The position numbers and the translations under genes were made by a program. DNA of 33,548 nucleotides, taken from NCBI GenBank assembly GCA_018693105.1, contig JABHLN010000036.1, forward strand, positions 1 to 33,548. Direction: 5' to 3'. Every line of letters starts with the position of its first letter. The first letter of the stretch is position 1. This document shows, one piece after another, positions 8,131 to 16,620 of this stretch. The notes below the pieces were generated by a model that saw only the letters and a list, made by a program, of their open reading frames with translations, had not been told where the DNA came from and did no database searches. This stretch comes from Desulfobacterales bacterium (GTDB lineage: Bacteria; Desulfobacterota; Desulfobacteria; Desulfobacterales; SURF-7).

Positions 8131-9321
8131 TTATTCATTCCACACGGGGGCTTCTTTTGTAAGAAGAAGCAGAACTGTCCACATAACACCACCGAATCCC
8201 GATGCCAATGCCTGATTAACTTCCCCCGGAACCTGATGTTCACCTGCATCACCCATTATCTGAAGGGCAGCTTCTGCAACCCTTACCATGGCTGTGGCAC
8301 CAATGGGATTAGATGCAATAACGCCGCCTGAAGGATTGAACGGTATCTTTCCTCCTATCATGATTTCATCATCTTCAATAAGCTTCATCGCTTCGTCACT
8401 GCTTATCATCATGAACTCACTTATCCAGTCAATTCCCCACCAGCATGAAGGATCATACATTTCAAAAACATCCAGTTCATCCACAGGTGAAGTGATTCCG
8501 TTGCGTTTGAAAAGCTTTTGAGCTGCATACTCATGTGTAGTGGTATGCGGAGCATCGCCAAATGCACAGTATGCCTCTTCTCGATGGACAGTAATATGGT
8601 CTTTAATCCAGGCCGGTTGTTTGCAGATTTCCTTAGCCTTTTCTTCTGAAGCAAAAATTACAACACAGGCCCCGTCACTCTGTGAACACATGTGAATCAT
8701 TTTGAGATCCCCCACAAGCGTTGGTGAGTTTTCTGCCAGGGTATCCATCTCATCAAATTCAAGTCCAAGGCGTCTGTGGGCTTTAGGATTTTTCATGGCG
8801 TGCTTATCCATAATAATCCTGTATTTCATCGCAGCTTTTTTTGCTTTTTCCTCACCGTATTTGTCAATTGCTTTCTGCGCGAATACTCCTGTTAGAGCCC
8901 CTGTCTGTAAACGACGGCCCCAGAGAGGATCTGACATATTTGTAATACCTGCAGTCGTATTCCCTTCCTGAAGTTTTTCAAAGCCTATGGCCATAACAAC
9001 ATCATGCATCCCCGACGCAACAAGGTTATCTGCAACACAAACAAGTGTTGCACCTGTTGTACCGCCTGTAGTTACCCTTATAGTTTCCTTGCCGTATGCG
9101 CCGGTTCCAAGTGTATGCCACATATCCGGCTGATGAACCATCTCAAAAAGCTCCATATTTCCATGGACAACACAATCAACATCATTCAACGTGATACCGG
9201 CATGTTCGAGTGCTTCATTTACAGCTTCATTAATCAATTCAGGCTGATTTACATCTTCCCTGTGACTTGAAAATGCAGATTGCCCCACACCAACTATTCC
9301 AACATTTCTATTCTTTTTCAT
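8131..9321 (-). CDS. Thiolase-fold protein lacking the catalytic Cys (Ltp2/SCPx-like), subunit 1
   Basis: A 396-residue thiolase-superfamily protein of the lipid-transfer/SCPx branch. The start VGIVGVGQSAF and the C-terminal NPSGG are family-typical. The nucleophile is missing: aligning RVTTGGTTG (residues 82-90) with the usual ACASG places Gly87 where the Cys should be. The His of the GHP motif is Asn338 (ASNPIGAT), and Ser374 replaces the usual late His/Cys. It cannot carry out ordinary thiolysis. Cys-less members that partner with DUF35, such as steroid aldolase Ltp2, catalyse retro-aldol cleavage, so this is the best analogy but not proof. It starts 11 bp after the second thiolase-like gene, which suggests a heteromeric complex. 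Confidence 0.85.
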   Translation of the reverse strand: MKKNRNVGIVGVGQSAFSSHREDVNQPELINEAVNEALEHAGITLNDVDCVVHGNMELFEMVHQPDMWHTLGTGAYGKETIRVTTGGTTGATLVCVADNLVASGMHDVVMAIGFEKLQEGNTTAGITNMSDPLWGRRLQTGALTGVFAQKAIDKYGEEKAKKAAMKYRIIMDKHAMKNPKAHRRLGLEFDEMDTLAENSPTLVGDLKMIHMCSQSDGACVVIFASEEKAKEICKQPAWIKDHITVHREEAYCAFGDAPHTTTHEYAAQKLFKRNGITSPVDELDVFEMYDPSCWWGIDWISEFMMISSDEAMKLIEDDEIMIGGKIPFNPSGGVIASNPIGATAMVRVAEAALQIMGDAGEHQVPGEVNQALASGFGGVMWTVLLLLTKEAPVWNE

Positions 9322-9332
9322 TCTTGCACCTC

Positions 9333-10481
9333 CTAGTCGCTCCCCAATATAACCACAGTGTGAAATTGCCCCGCCGGCCCTACAACACCATGAGCAAGAG
9401 CTGTTTTAGCACCTTTAACCTGACGATCTCCGGCTTTTCCCATAAGCTGCATTGCACCCTCTGCTGCACGGACAAACCCGCCAAGATTCAAGGGATTTCC
9501 TGCAAGCATTCCACCGGAAGCATTTATCGCCGGGCCGTTTGCATTATCCGAATCGATTAATTCACCGGCTTTCCCTTCATCACAGATACCGAGGCCTTCA
9601 AGCCACATGGGGTACTGGTATGCGTATTGATCTGAAATTTCCACAATATCGAAAGCTGTTTTCGGATCAGTAATACCTGCACGTTTGTATGCGCGCTCAG
9701 CAGCACCTTTTAATGCAAAGTTGGAGGTAAGATCCCTGTCGCCAAGATAAAAACTGTCCATATTATTTCCGTGTCCATTAAAAAATACCGGTGTATCGGT
9801 CAGTTTTACCGCAAGGTCTTCTGCCGCAAGTATCATCCCCACAGCCCCGTCTGAAACAGGATAGGCGTGAAGTTCACGTATAGGATCACACAGCATGGGA
9901 GAAGACATTACATCTTCAACAGTAACCCTGGGGGCTTCAGGCGTATAAGGATTTTTTGAAGCATTCTCACGTGATTTGACAACTATCTTTGCCAGCTGTT
10001 CTTCGGTGATACCCGACTTTGAAAGATACGCCTGAGCCTGAAAACCTGCAGCAGAACAGTAATCCAGACCTACAGGCCTTGTAAAAAAAGGATCAAATGT
10101 AAGATTAGTACACATGTTCCTGCTCTGGCCCTGGGATTCTCTGCAGTGGCCGATAATGAGTACCGCATCGCAATGTCCCGACATAATTGCTGAAGCACCG
10201 TAAATTATTGCCTGGGCTCCGTCCTGGTCAACCTTTTCCTCACATCCCATATGAGCACCCAATACATCAGTCATAGGCGCATCCGATATGGTCCTGGCAT
10301 CAAAAACATCATTGGAAACATTTATACTCATACCGATTCCACCTTCATCCGCAAAACCAATGTCTACCTGCTCACGAAGCGATTCAAGAACGTCAAGTTC
10401 CATTTCCTGAAATCGCTGAGTGGTATTGTTTCGCACGAACTTTGTCTGCGAAACCGCACAAATTGCTACTCTTCTTGCCAT
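9333..10481 (-). CDS. Thiolase-fold protein lacking the catalytic Cys, subunit 2
   Basis: A 382-residue divergent thiolase-superfamily protein that starts MARRVAICAVSQTKF. In the nucleophile loop, VDQDGAQA (84-91) replaces the usual ACASGxxA, so Asp85 stands at the Cys position. The GHP His is replaced by Asn329 (LAGNPLNLGG), while a late His364 (ALAHGVVGPAGQ) is kept, unlike its neighbour. The two proteins are clearly different from each other and are encoded 11 bp apart, which fits an alpha/beta assembly in which each supplies part of the site. The start at 10481 follows AGGAGGA. It is the first gene after PHP in the minus-strand train. The function is probably non-thiolytic C-C bond cleavage or formation on a CoA ester (inference). 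Confidence 0.83.
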   Translation of the reverse strand: MARRVAICAVSQTKFVRNNTTQRFQEMELDVLESLREQVDIGFADEGGIGMSINVSNDVFDARTISDAPMTDVLGAHMGCEEKVDQDGAQAIIYGASAIMSGHCDAVLIIGHCRESQGQSRNMCTNLTFDPFFTRPVGLDYCSAAGFQAQAYLSKSGITEEQLAKIVVKSRENASKNPYTPEAPRVTVEDVMSSPMLCDPIRELHAYPVSDGAVGMILAAEDLAVKLTDTPVFFNGHGNNMDSFYLGDRDLTSNFALKGAAERAYKRAGITDPKTAFDIVEISDQYAYQYPMWLEGLGICDEGKAGELIDSDNANGPAINASGGMLAGNPLNLGGFVRAAEGAMQLMGKAGDRQVKGAKTALAHGVVGPAGQFHTVVILGSD

Positions 10482-10561
10482 GAGAGTTTTCCTCCTTAGT
10501 TATTATTTATGTTATTCTTGAAAACTCGTTAAAAAAAACTTACTACAATAATTAAGTATTA

Positions 10562-10598
10562 ATTGATACTTTCGTAAAAAATATAACCGATGGTTAAG
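10562..10598 (-). repeat. Degenerate end of the palindromic MITE-like repeat (partial copy)
   Basis: About 37 bases match the right end of the full repeats at 20157-20311 and 25223-25378 in inverted orientation, including CGTAAAAA and TATAACCGATGG followed by TTAAG. The rest of the element is absent. It lies in the 123-bp gap between the PHP gene and the second thiolase-like gene, inside the operon. Confidence 0.6.
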
Positions 10599-10604
10599 AC
10601 AATT

Positions 10605-11156
10605 CTATGAAGCATAACAGTTCCAGAATCTTCCTTTTTTTATTGCACGGATAATACTGTCCTTATCCCTCATACAGTCCATTTCTATCCACGCCCTGCC
10701 GCATCCGATTCTTGTATGAGAATCATCTGTTGCGATCTTCTGAAACGGTATTTCATCTATCTCATATTCTGATGCACGAAAACCTTTTGAAGTAATCTCA
10801 ACAGCGTCAATAGGCATCCGTTCTGCAACAGAACTTATTCTTTCAATCACTCTTTCCATCGGTAAATCAAGTTCTGACGGGTGATTGAAAATATGAAGGG
10901 TTTCATTATCACCATCTATACGGTTTACATGAACATACCCTTTTTCAAAAACTGTGAGCTCGACTCCTGTGAAAATAATAAAGTCCTCGTCATCATTTTT
11001 TATTGAATCATAACACCCGGGTTTCATGAGAAAATCATGGTCCGTCAGGGCTATGAAGTCAAACCCAAGCCTTTTATAAACCTGGATAGTTTGTTCAATT
11101 GTCAATTCACCATCAGAACAAACAGTATGAATATGTAGAGCCCCTTTTAAATGCAT
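10605..11156 (-). CDS. PHP-domain metal-dependent phosphoesterase-like protein
   Basis: A 183-residue PHP (polymerase and histidinol phosphatase) domain protein. The metal-binding motifs are visible: HIHT at residues 8-11, LTDHD near 37-41, FNHPSE near 95, and TDDSH near 144. Small PHP proteins hydrolyse phosphate esters or act on nucleotides with two or three bound metals. Without a homologue search the substrate is unknown. It is shorter than the usual 270-residue RNase AM/TrpH type. The start at 11156 follows AGAGGTGGC. It sits within the catabolic operon between an acyl-CoA dehydrogenase and the thiolase-like pair, where no phosphoester step is expected, so its role there is unclear. Confidence 0.8.
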   Translation of the reverse strand: MHLKGALHIHTVCSDGELTIEQTIQVYKRLGFDFIALTDHDFLMKPGCYDSIKNDDEDFIIFTGVELTVFEKGYVHVNRIDGDNETLHIFNHPSELDLPMERVIERISSVAERMPIDAVEITSKGFRASEYEIDEIPFQKIATDDSHTRIGCGRAWIEMDCMRDKDSIIRAIKKGRFWNCYAS

Positions 11157-11376
11157 GCCACCTCTTTTTCACTGGTAAAAAATCGCCTGATACTCAAAAA
11201 GTAAATCAGCAGCAGACTGGACTGAAATAATATTCATACCTGAATCAACCCTGCCGGACACGCAAAAGTAAACACCTTATATAATTATCATTCCTTCTCA
11301 TGATCTATATTTAAGATCTGTTTTTATTATTTGTTTTTATAATCTGTGCATTGATCTTTATTATAACTTTAAGATA

Positions 11377-12552
11377 TTACACATATCCTTCCTGCTTTAC
11401 AATAATATCCTTCATAATCTCGTCTGCACCGCCACCGATTGATGAAAGCCTTACATCCCTGTAATATCTTGAAACCGCCATTTCATTCATAAGCCCCATA
11501 CCGCCATGCATCTGCAGGCAGCCGTCTGCTATTTTCATGCACATCCTGCTTGCATTCAGTTTACCCATGGAAACATATTTTGTAATATCAAGACCTGCCA
11601 TTTTCATTGTTACCAGATGATATGTAAAGGAACGCATGAATTCGATTTCCGTCAACCAGTCAGCCAGCCTGTGTTGAAGCACCTGTTTATTTATTAAAGG
11701 CTTACCGAAAACAATTCGCTCCTTTATGTAATTAGCTGTCTGGTCAACCATTTTCTTTGCAGCTATATAAGACATGGGAATACCGCAAAACCTTTCGTGC
11801 TGGAACTGCTGCATCTGGTAGATAAAACCTTCACCCTCATTACCTATAAGGTTTTCTGCAGGGACTTTCATATTATCAAAGAATAATTCCGCAGTGTCGC
11901 TGCAACGCATTCCAAGCTTATCAAGTTTTTTACTTACCTGGAATCCGGGAAGATCGGTAGGTATAACCAGAAGACTGAAGCAGTGATAACCTGGGTCATC
12001 GCTGGTTCTGACAAGTGTGGTTACAAAATCGGCCTGTGTACCGTTTGTAATAAATGTCTTGGAACCGTTAACGATATAATAGTCCCCTTCCCTTCTTGCT
12101 GTTGTTTTTAAGGCGCTTACATCAGAACCGGCATCTGGTTCGGTTACACCGATGGCTGAAACCAGATCTCCTGAGATAGCACCTTTAAGGTATTTTTCCT
12201 TGAGATAATCACTTCCGAATTCTTTTATCGCAGGTGTTGCCATAAAGGTCTGCACCAGTATTGCCAACGGCACACCAAGTGCGTCAATCTGACCAAGTTC
12301 TTCAAGAAATACTGTTTCATACCAGAGATCAAGTCCTTCTCCGCCGTATTCCTGTTCATGACTTATGCCTAGGAATCCAAGGTCGGCCATCTTTTTGAAC
12401 AGGTCATGAAGGGGGATCTTTCCATTTTCTTCCCACTCGTCAACATAAGGATTAATTTCCTTTTTTACAAAATCAGCAACAGCCTTCCTGACCATTTGAT
12501 GATCTTTTGTAAAGTATACCTCCTGGATATTTTTAGCCGGTTTTTTACCCAT
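11377..12552 (-). CDS. Acyl-CoA dehydrogenase
   Basis: A 391-residue FAD-dependent acyl-CoA dehydrogenase that forms an alpha,beta-enoyl-CoA and passes electrons to ETF. FAD/substrate motifs VTEPDAGSD (136-144) and VNGSKTFITNG (161-171) are present, as is the C-terminal helix GGGADEIMKDI. The usual MCAD-type base in the YEGT motif is Gly here. The likely base is Glu253 in QHER, the position used by isovaleryl- and long-chain acyl-CoA dehydrogenases. That places it among enzymes for branched or bulky acyl chains. The start at 12552 has AAAGGAG. It is separated from the upstream ligase gene by a degenerate copy of the palindromic repeat. No ETF genes are in the window. Confidence 0.93.
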   Translation of the reverse strand: MGKKPAKNIQEVYFTKDHQMVRKAVADFVKKEINPYVDEWEENGKIPLHDLFKKMADLGFLGISHEQEYGGEGLDLWYETVFLEELGQIDALGVPLAILVQTFMATPAIKEFGSDYLKEKYLKGAISGDLVSAIGVTEPDAGSDVSALKTTARREGDYYIVNGSKTFITNGTQADFVTTLVRTSDDPGYHCFSLLVIPTDLPGFQVSKKLDKLGMRCSDTAELFFDNMKVPAENLIGNEGEGFIYQMQQFQHERFCGIPMSYIAAKKMVDQTANYIKERIVFGKPLINKQVLQHRLADWLTEIEFMRSFTYHLVTMKMAGLDITKYVSMGKLNASRMCMKIADGCLQMHGGMGLMNEMAVSRYYRDVRLSSIGGGADEIMKDIIVKQEGYV

Positions 12553-12576
12553 AACCTTTCTCCTTTTAATTCAATA

Positions 12577-12673
12577 TTAATGGCGTCGTAAAAAGTCTCC
12601 ATCTACTGTGTTATAGGGGTTGTATATGAATATTTCTACTTAGCCATCGGTTATATTTTTATTCTGAATTATA
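12577..12673. repeat. Degenerate, internally deleted copy of the palindromic MITE-like repeat
   Basis: It begins TTAATGGCGTCGTAAAAAG, continues through the conserved TCTCCATCTACTG and TTATAG, and resumes with TTAGCCATCGGTTATA near the right end. The central hairpin seen in the full copies is missing and the right terminal repeat is eroded. It lies between the acyl-CoA ligase and acyl-CoA dehydrogenase genes, inside the operon. Confidence 0.75.
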
Positions 12674-12700
12674 TGGATTATCTCAGAATATTATTCTTTA

Positions 12701-14365
12701 TCAGTCCCTTAAAGGTTTTTTATCCACCTTGCCGATACCGGACAAAGGCATCTCATCAACAAGTTCAATAATCTTTGGAACCTTGTATTTAGCCATGTTT
12801 TCACGACAAAATGCAAGAAGATCCTCTTTTATCTGATCTTCATTTTTCTTCTTATATTCTTCAGTACATTGCACAACCATTTTGACCATTTCATTACCGG
12901 CACGATCGGGATCACTCACACCGACAAAAGCGACAAACTCAACACCGGGATGGCTGTATACCTTGTCTTCAACCTCTTTTGAAAAAACCTTGAATCCACT
13001 AACATTAATCATATCCTTGCTTCTGTCCATAAGATAGAGGTAGCCGTCTTCATCCATCCTGCCCACATCACCGGTATGCATCCACGGCTCACCGTCAAAA
13101 TCCCTTAAAGCATATTTTGTTTCATCAGGTTTTTTGAAATAACCTTTCATTACACTAGGAGACTGGACAATAAATTCTCCCGGTTCACCGACAGGCACCT
13201 CTTTTGTTTCATCATCAGTGTCTATAATTTTGAGACGAACATTAGGCAGAGGGACCCCTATGGAACCGATCTTTACCTTACCTGCGGGACTCATTGTTAA
13301 TAGCGCAACAACCTCTGTCATACCCCATGCTTCAAGAACTTTACCTTCACCGACAACCGACTCAAGCTCCTTAAAAGTTTCTTCAGCAAGAAGCGCAGAT
13401 GCTGAGAAAAGATATTTAAGTTTCGAATGATCCAGTTTCTTGAATCTGGGATTGTTAAGAAGCATCTGGTAAAGTGAAGGAACATTGGACATAAGTGTAG
13501 GTTTATGTTTTTCCATTTGATCACATATATGATCGGTATCTCTGGGGTTGGGTACTAGTATCCAGCTTGCACCGGTCCTTAAAGCCCCAAGGTATGCACT
13601 TGCCCCTGCCACATGAAAAAGAGGTGCACATGCACAAAATGTTTCTTTTCCTGATTCAACGTTGTTCCATGCATTTACGATTGTTGTATTAGCAACCACG
13701 TTTCTATGACTGAGTTCCGCTCCTTTGGGGAAGCCTGTAGTTCCGCCGGTATAATACATCATTGCCGTTGCTTCGGGATCAACTTTAACCTCAGGTTTTA
13801 CAGGATCATGCTTACTCAGCATATCATTGAAAGTTGTCACGTTTTTACCCGGGATTTCAAGAAGTTCAATTTCCTGTGCCGCTCCGGGGATCATATCCGT
13901 AGCGCCGGATACAACTATATTTTCAAGGGAGGGGACATTACCCTGAATTTTTGGAATATAGGCTCCGAATAGCATGTCATACATGACAAGTACTTTAGCT
14001 CCTGAATCGTTTACCTGGTATTCAATTTCTTTGGCTGTCAGAAGCGGTGATACACCTGAAGGAACGCATCCGATCCGTAATGCACCAAGAATTGCAATCG
14101 GGAACTGGGGTACAGTTGGAAGGCAGATACCAACAATATCTCCTGGTTTGCACCCAACCTGAATCAGAAAATTTGAAAACCTCTTGGATTGCTGGTCAAG
14201 CTCATCAAATGACAATGTAAGGCCGTAGAAATGTAAGGCCGGATTGTCTTTATATTTTTCAAAGGTTTCGTCAAGTATCTCTATATAACTTTTGTTCTCA
14301 AACTCAAGTTCAGGCTTTACCCAATTGTTATAGGATTTTACCCAAGGTTTATCATCATAATTCAT
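12701..14365 (-). CDS. AMP-forming acyl-CoA synthetase (acid:CoA ligase)
   Basis: A 554-residue ANL-superfamily ligase that activates a carboxylic acid with ATP to an acyl-AMP and then an acyl-CoA. Motifs: the phosphate loop YYTGGTTGFPKG (about 204-215), the A5 region WGMTEVV, the hinge MHTGDVGRMDEDGYLYLMDR, and the C-terminal GKVDKK with the adenylation Lys. The start is placed at 14365, where AAAGG lies 7 bases upstream. An in-frame ATG at 14380 has no ribosome site. It begins 32 bp after the TetR stop, so the regulator and ligase are cotranscribed, which suggests that the acid or its CoA ester is the inducer. It is the entry enzyme of the pathway; acid specificity is not readable. Confidence 0.93.
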   Translation of the reverse strand: MNYDDKPWVKSYNNWVKPELEFENKSYIEILDETFEKYKDNPALHFYGLTLSFDELDQQSKRFSNFLIQVGCKPGDIVGICLPTVPQFPIAILGALRIGCVPSGVSPLLTAKEIEYQVNDSGAKVLVMYDMLFGAYIPKIQGNVPSLENIVVSGATDMIPGAAQEIELLEIPGKNVTTFNDMLSKHDPVKPEVKVDPEATAMMYYTGGTTGFPKGAELSHRNVVANTTIVNAWNNVESGKETFCACAPLFHVAGASAYLGALRTGASWILVPNPRDTDHICDQMEKHKPTLMSNVPSLYQMLLNNPRFKKLDHSKLKYLFSASALLAEETFKELESVVGEGKVLEAWGMTEVVALLTMSPAGKVKIGSIGVPLPNVRLKIIDTDDETKEVPVGEPGEFIVQSPSVMKGYFKKPDETKYALRDFDGEPWMHTGDVGRMDEDGYLYLMDRSKDMINVSGFKVFSKEVEDKVYSHPGVEFVAFVGVSDPDRAGNEMVKMVVQCTEEYKKKNEDQIKEDLLAFCRENMAKYKVPKIIELVDEMPLSGIGKVDKKPLRD

Positions 14366-14397
14366 TGTCAGGCCTTTCATTTATATATTCTAATTAT

Positions 14398-15051
14398 TCA
14401 AATCACATTTTTTTCTGAATTTCCTTTTTCCATATTGGCAAAAGGTGGTACAAGAAAGAATTTAATAGCTTCCTTTGCTTCCTTTATATAAGTTTCAAGA
14501 TCAACTCCCAGAATCGGTATGAAAAAGTTAGAACCGGTAACAAAATTCTGCATTGCATGCATAATAAAAAGCATTTTCATCTTTGCCTGATTTGATACAT
14601 TTTCTTTATCATCAGCCAGTCCCATTGTGACAGCAACACCGGAAATAAACTCCGGAAAACGGCCGTCATATTCAACATCATGCCGTATCTTTGTAAAATA
14701 ACGAGAGATTAACAGGTTAGGAATTTCAGGATGCTCAAAAAGGTAGTCGATAAGTTCATCAATAGCAATATCAATACGCTGGCCCAGCGGAAGACCTTCT
14801 ATTTTTTTTGCAACATCTATAAGCTTTTCTTTTGATCCTTCATCTAGATAAGCGATCACAGACTTGTATATATCACCCTTTTCCCCCCAGTGATAATAAA
14901 GAGTTGAAATATCAACACCTACTTCCTTGGCAATCATTCTGGTAGTTGTTCCGTGATAACCGAAATCACCAAACAGTTTCCCGGCAGAATGCAGTAGTTT
15001 TGCCTTAACCGAATCAGGGCTTTTCCGTACACTTTCAATAGGTGATACCAT
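14398..15051 (-). CDS. TetR family repressor of the divergent catabolic regulon
   Basis: A 217-residue TetR-type repressor. The helix-turn-helix lies at about residues 35-54 (TTTRMIAKEVGVDISTLYYH) and is followed by a ligand-binding C-terminal domain. The start is set at Met 15051 because TAAGGAG precedes it. The longer reading frame from 15102 would start inside an operator-like palindrome and lacks a ribosome site. It sits at the divergent junction between the minus-strand ligase/thiolase-like operon and the plus-strand dehydrogenase operon. The motif CCATCA-NN-TGATGG occurs before both. It probably represses both arms and itself until an acyl-CoA or acid intermediate binds (inference). Confidence 0.9.
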   Translation of the reverse strand: MVSPIESVRKSPDSVKAKLLHSAGKLFGDFGYHGTTTRMIAKEVGVDISTLYYHWGEKGDIYKSVIAYLDEGSKEKLIDVAKKIEGLPLGQRIDIAIDELIDYLFEHPEIPNLLISRYFTKIRHDVEYDGRFPEFISGVAVTMGLADDKENVSNQAKMKMLFIMHAMQNFVTGSNFFIPILGVDLETYIKEAKEAIKFFLVPPFANMEKGNSEKNVI

Positions 15052-15098
15052 ATTTCTATAACTCCTTAAAATAGCAAATCGCTCAACAGCAAATTTAT

Positions 15099-15112
15099 AC
15101 ATCAGCTGATGG
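15099..15112. promoter_or_regulatory. Operator copy 1, ACATCAGCTGATGG, before the TetR gene
   Basis: This site contains the perfect 12-bp palindrome CATCAGCTGATG (15100-15111) and matches CCATCA-NN-TGATGG at 13 of 14 positions counted as the symmetric consensus. It lies 48 bp upstream of the corrected TetR start and downstream of a minus-strand TTGACA box (15153-15148), which fits autorepression. Confidence 0.7.
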
Positions 15113-15124
15113 GGAGAAAATCAT

Positions 15125-15153
15125 TATTTAGTATACCTGTTTTTTTTTGTCAA
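15125..15153 (-). promoter_or_regulatory. Putative promoter of the TetR-ligase operon
   Basis: On the minus strand TTGACA (15153-15148) is followed by an A-run and, after 17 bases, TAAATA (15130-15125), with TATACT closer in. The -10 element is uncertain. Transcription would run into operator copy 1. Confidence 0.45.
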
Positions 15154-15192
15154 TTAATATATTTGATCACCCGGTGCCATCCTATTTGACTC

Positions 15193-15222
15193 TTGACAAC
15201 AATAGTTAAGCTGTATTAATTA
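15193..15222 (+). promoter_or_regulatory. Promoter of the plus-strand dehydrogenase operon
   Basis: TTGACA (15193-15198) is followed by AT-rich -10 candidates TATTAA (15214-15219) or TAATTA (15217-15222). The operator copy at 15226-15239 overlaps the expected transcription start. The leader to the ATG at 15350 is about 120 bases. Confidence 0.55.
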
Positions 15223-15225
15223 TAC

Positions 15226-15239
15226 CCATCAGTCGATGG
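15226..15239. promoter_or_regulatory. Operator copy 2, CCATCAGTCGATGG
   Basis: An inverted repeat with arms CCATC and GATGG, matching CCATCA-NN-TGATGG at 13 of 14 positions. Its centre is about 39 bases downstream of the first base of the TTGACA box, nearly the same offset as in copy 3, which supports a shared repressor. Confidence 0.75.
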
Positions 15240-15349
15240 AGAGAGCATAAAAAACACAAACTCTTTAATATCCATATAATTAAATAACCTATCAATTTAT
15301 CCCTTGTAAATCATGTGGTTATAGTATTGAAACGAAAAGGAGATATGAA

Positions 15350-16504
15350 ATGGCAGAGTCAAAATCAGGTATAGAATATTTTACAAAAGAACATGATATG
15401 GTTCGACGTGCGGTAAAGGACTTTATGAAAAAAGAGGTCGCCCCTTTTATAGAAGAATGGGAAGAGGAAGGGACCTTCCCCATAGAGCTCTATAAAAAGG
15501 CCGGTGATGTTGGTATACTCGGAATAGGTTTTCCAGAAGAATTCGGAGGAACACCCGGGGATATATTCCTTGAAATTGCAAGAGCTGAAGAAATGGTAAA
15601 AGCCTCAGGTTCAGGCGGATTATGTTCGTCTCTTTCAATGATGTCTCTTGCCTTACCCCCTGTCCTTCGTTCCGGTTCAGTTGAACAGAAAGAAAAATGG
15701 ATAAGACCATGTATTGATGGCGATATGATAGCCGCAATGGCAATTACGGAACCCAGCGGAGGTTCTGATGTGGCAAACCTGCAAACAACAGCGGTAAAAG
15801 AGGGTGACCATTATGTAATAAACGGCAATAAAACATTTATTACAGCAGGCTCCAGGGCGGACATTGTTTTAACAGCAGTTAGAACAGGCGGTCCAGGTGC
15901 AAAAGGAATAAGTCTTTTTATGATAGAAAAGGGCACTCCCGGATTTTCGACTTCTACCCCCCTTAAAAAAATGGGCTGGTGGGCATCAGATACTGCTGAG
16001 CTTTATTTTGATAACTGCAAAGTGCCTGCTGAAAACCTTATCGGTGAAGAAAATATGGGCTTTTATGAAATAATGACAAACTTCCAGTCGGAACGTATCA
16101 GCATGGCGGTTATGGCTGCAACAACTGCCCAGATGGCTTATGAAGAAGCATTGAAATATTCAAAAGAAAGAGAAGCTTTCGGGAAGAAACTCTCAGGCTT
16201 CCAGGTTACAAGACATAAGCTGGTAGATATGGCAACTCTTATCGAAGTAAGCCGTGAGTTCAATTACAGGCTTGCAGCAAAACTCAAAGCTGGAATTGAT
16301 GTGGGCAAAGAGACATCAATGGCCAAAAACTTTGCATGCACCGTCAGTGATAAGGTTACACATGAGGCTGTTCAGATTTTCGGCGGTTATGGATTCATGA
16401 GAGGATACCTTGTTGAAAGACTCTACAGGGATAACCGGATTCTTTCCATTGGCGGCGGGACTTCAGAGATAATGAAAGAAATTATTTCAGCATATATTTT
16501 TTAG
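15350..16504 (+). CDS. Acyl-CoA dehydrogenase
   Basis: A 384-residue FAD-dependent acyl-CoA dehydrogenase. It has ITEPSGGSD (132-140), INGNKTFITAG (157-167), GGYGFMRGYLVERLYRD near the C-terminus and the terminal SIGGGTSEIMKEI. As in the enzyme at 11377, the MCAD-type Glu is replaced by Gly, and Glu249 in FQSER is the likely base (long-chain/isovaleryl type). The two proteins are clearly paralogous and may act on successive intermediates. The start at 15350 has AAGGAGATATGAA before it. It is the first gene of the plus-strand operon, with an operator and promoter upstream. A 349-bp gap with its own promoters follows, so it may be expressed separately from the genes downstream. Confidence 0.93.
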   Translation: MAESKSGIEYFTKEHDMVRRAVKDFMKKEVAPFIEEWEEEGTFPIELYKKAGDVGILGIGFPEEFGGTPGDIFLEIARAEEMVKASGSGGLCSSLSMMSLALPPVLRSGSVEQKEKWIRPCIDGDMIAAMAITEPSGGSDVANLQTTAVKEGDHYVINGNKTFITAGSRADIVLTAVRTGGPGAKGISLFMIEKGTPGFSTSTPLKKMGWWASDTAELYFDNCKVPAENLIGEENMGFYEIMTNFQSERISMAVMAATTAQMAYEEALKYSKEREAFGKKLSGFQVTRHKLVDMATLIEVSREFNYRLAAKLKAGIDVGKETSMAKNFACTVSDKVTHEAVQIFGGYGFMRGYLVERLYRDNRILSIGGGTSEIMKEIISAYIF

Positions 16505-16592
16505 TTAGTTCCAAAGTTCAGTATGAAAATCATATCAGCATACTGAAAGTTCACTTTAAGAATATCAAGTCGCGCAGGTCATTATTTGTTCC

Positions 16593-16619
16593 TTGACAAC
16601 CAATATTATATTATATAAC
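16593..16619 (+). promoter_or_regulatory. Distal promoter of the alpha/beta dehydrogenase genes
   Basis: TTGACA (16593-16598) lies upstream of TATAAC (16614-16619) with a short 15-base spacer in a run of TATA sequence. Operator copy 3 begins 2 bases after it, as expected for repression at the start site. The resulting leader would be over 200 bases and would include the second promoter. Confidence 0.5.
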
Positions 16620-16620
16620 A

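Noticed and set aside
8131-10481. Calling the two thiolase-fold proteins acetyl-CoA acetyltransferases
   Set aside because: The nucleophilic Cys and the GHP His are absent in both, so the standard reaction is not supported.
15052-15102. Longer TetR reading frame starting at 15102
   Set aside because: The upstream ATG lies inside the operator palindrome and has no ribosome site. Met at 15051 has TAAGGAG in place and gives a normal TetR N-terminus.
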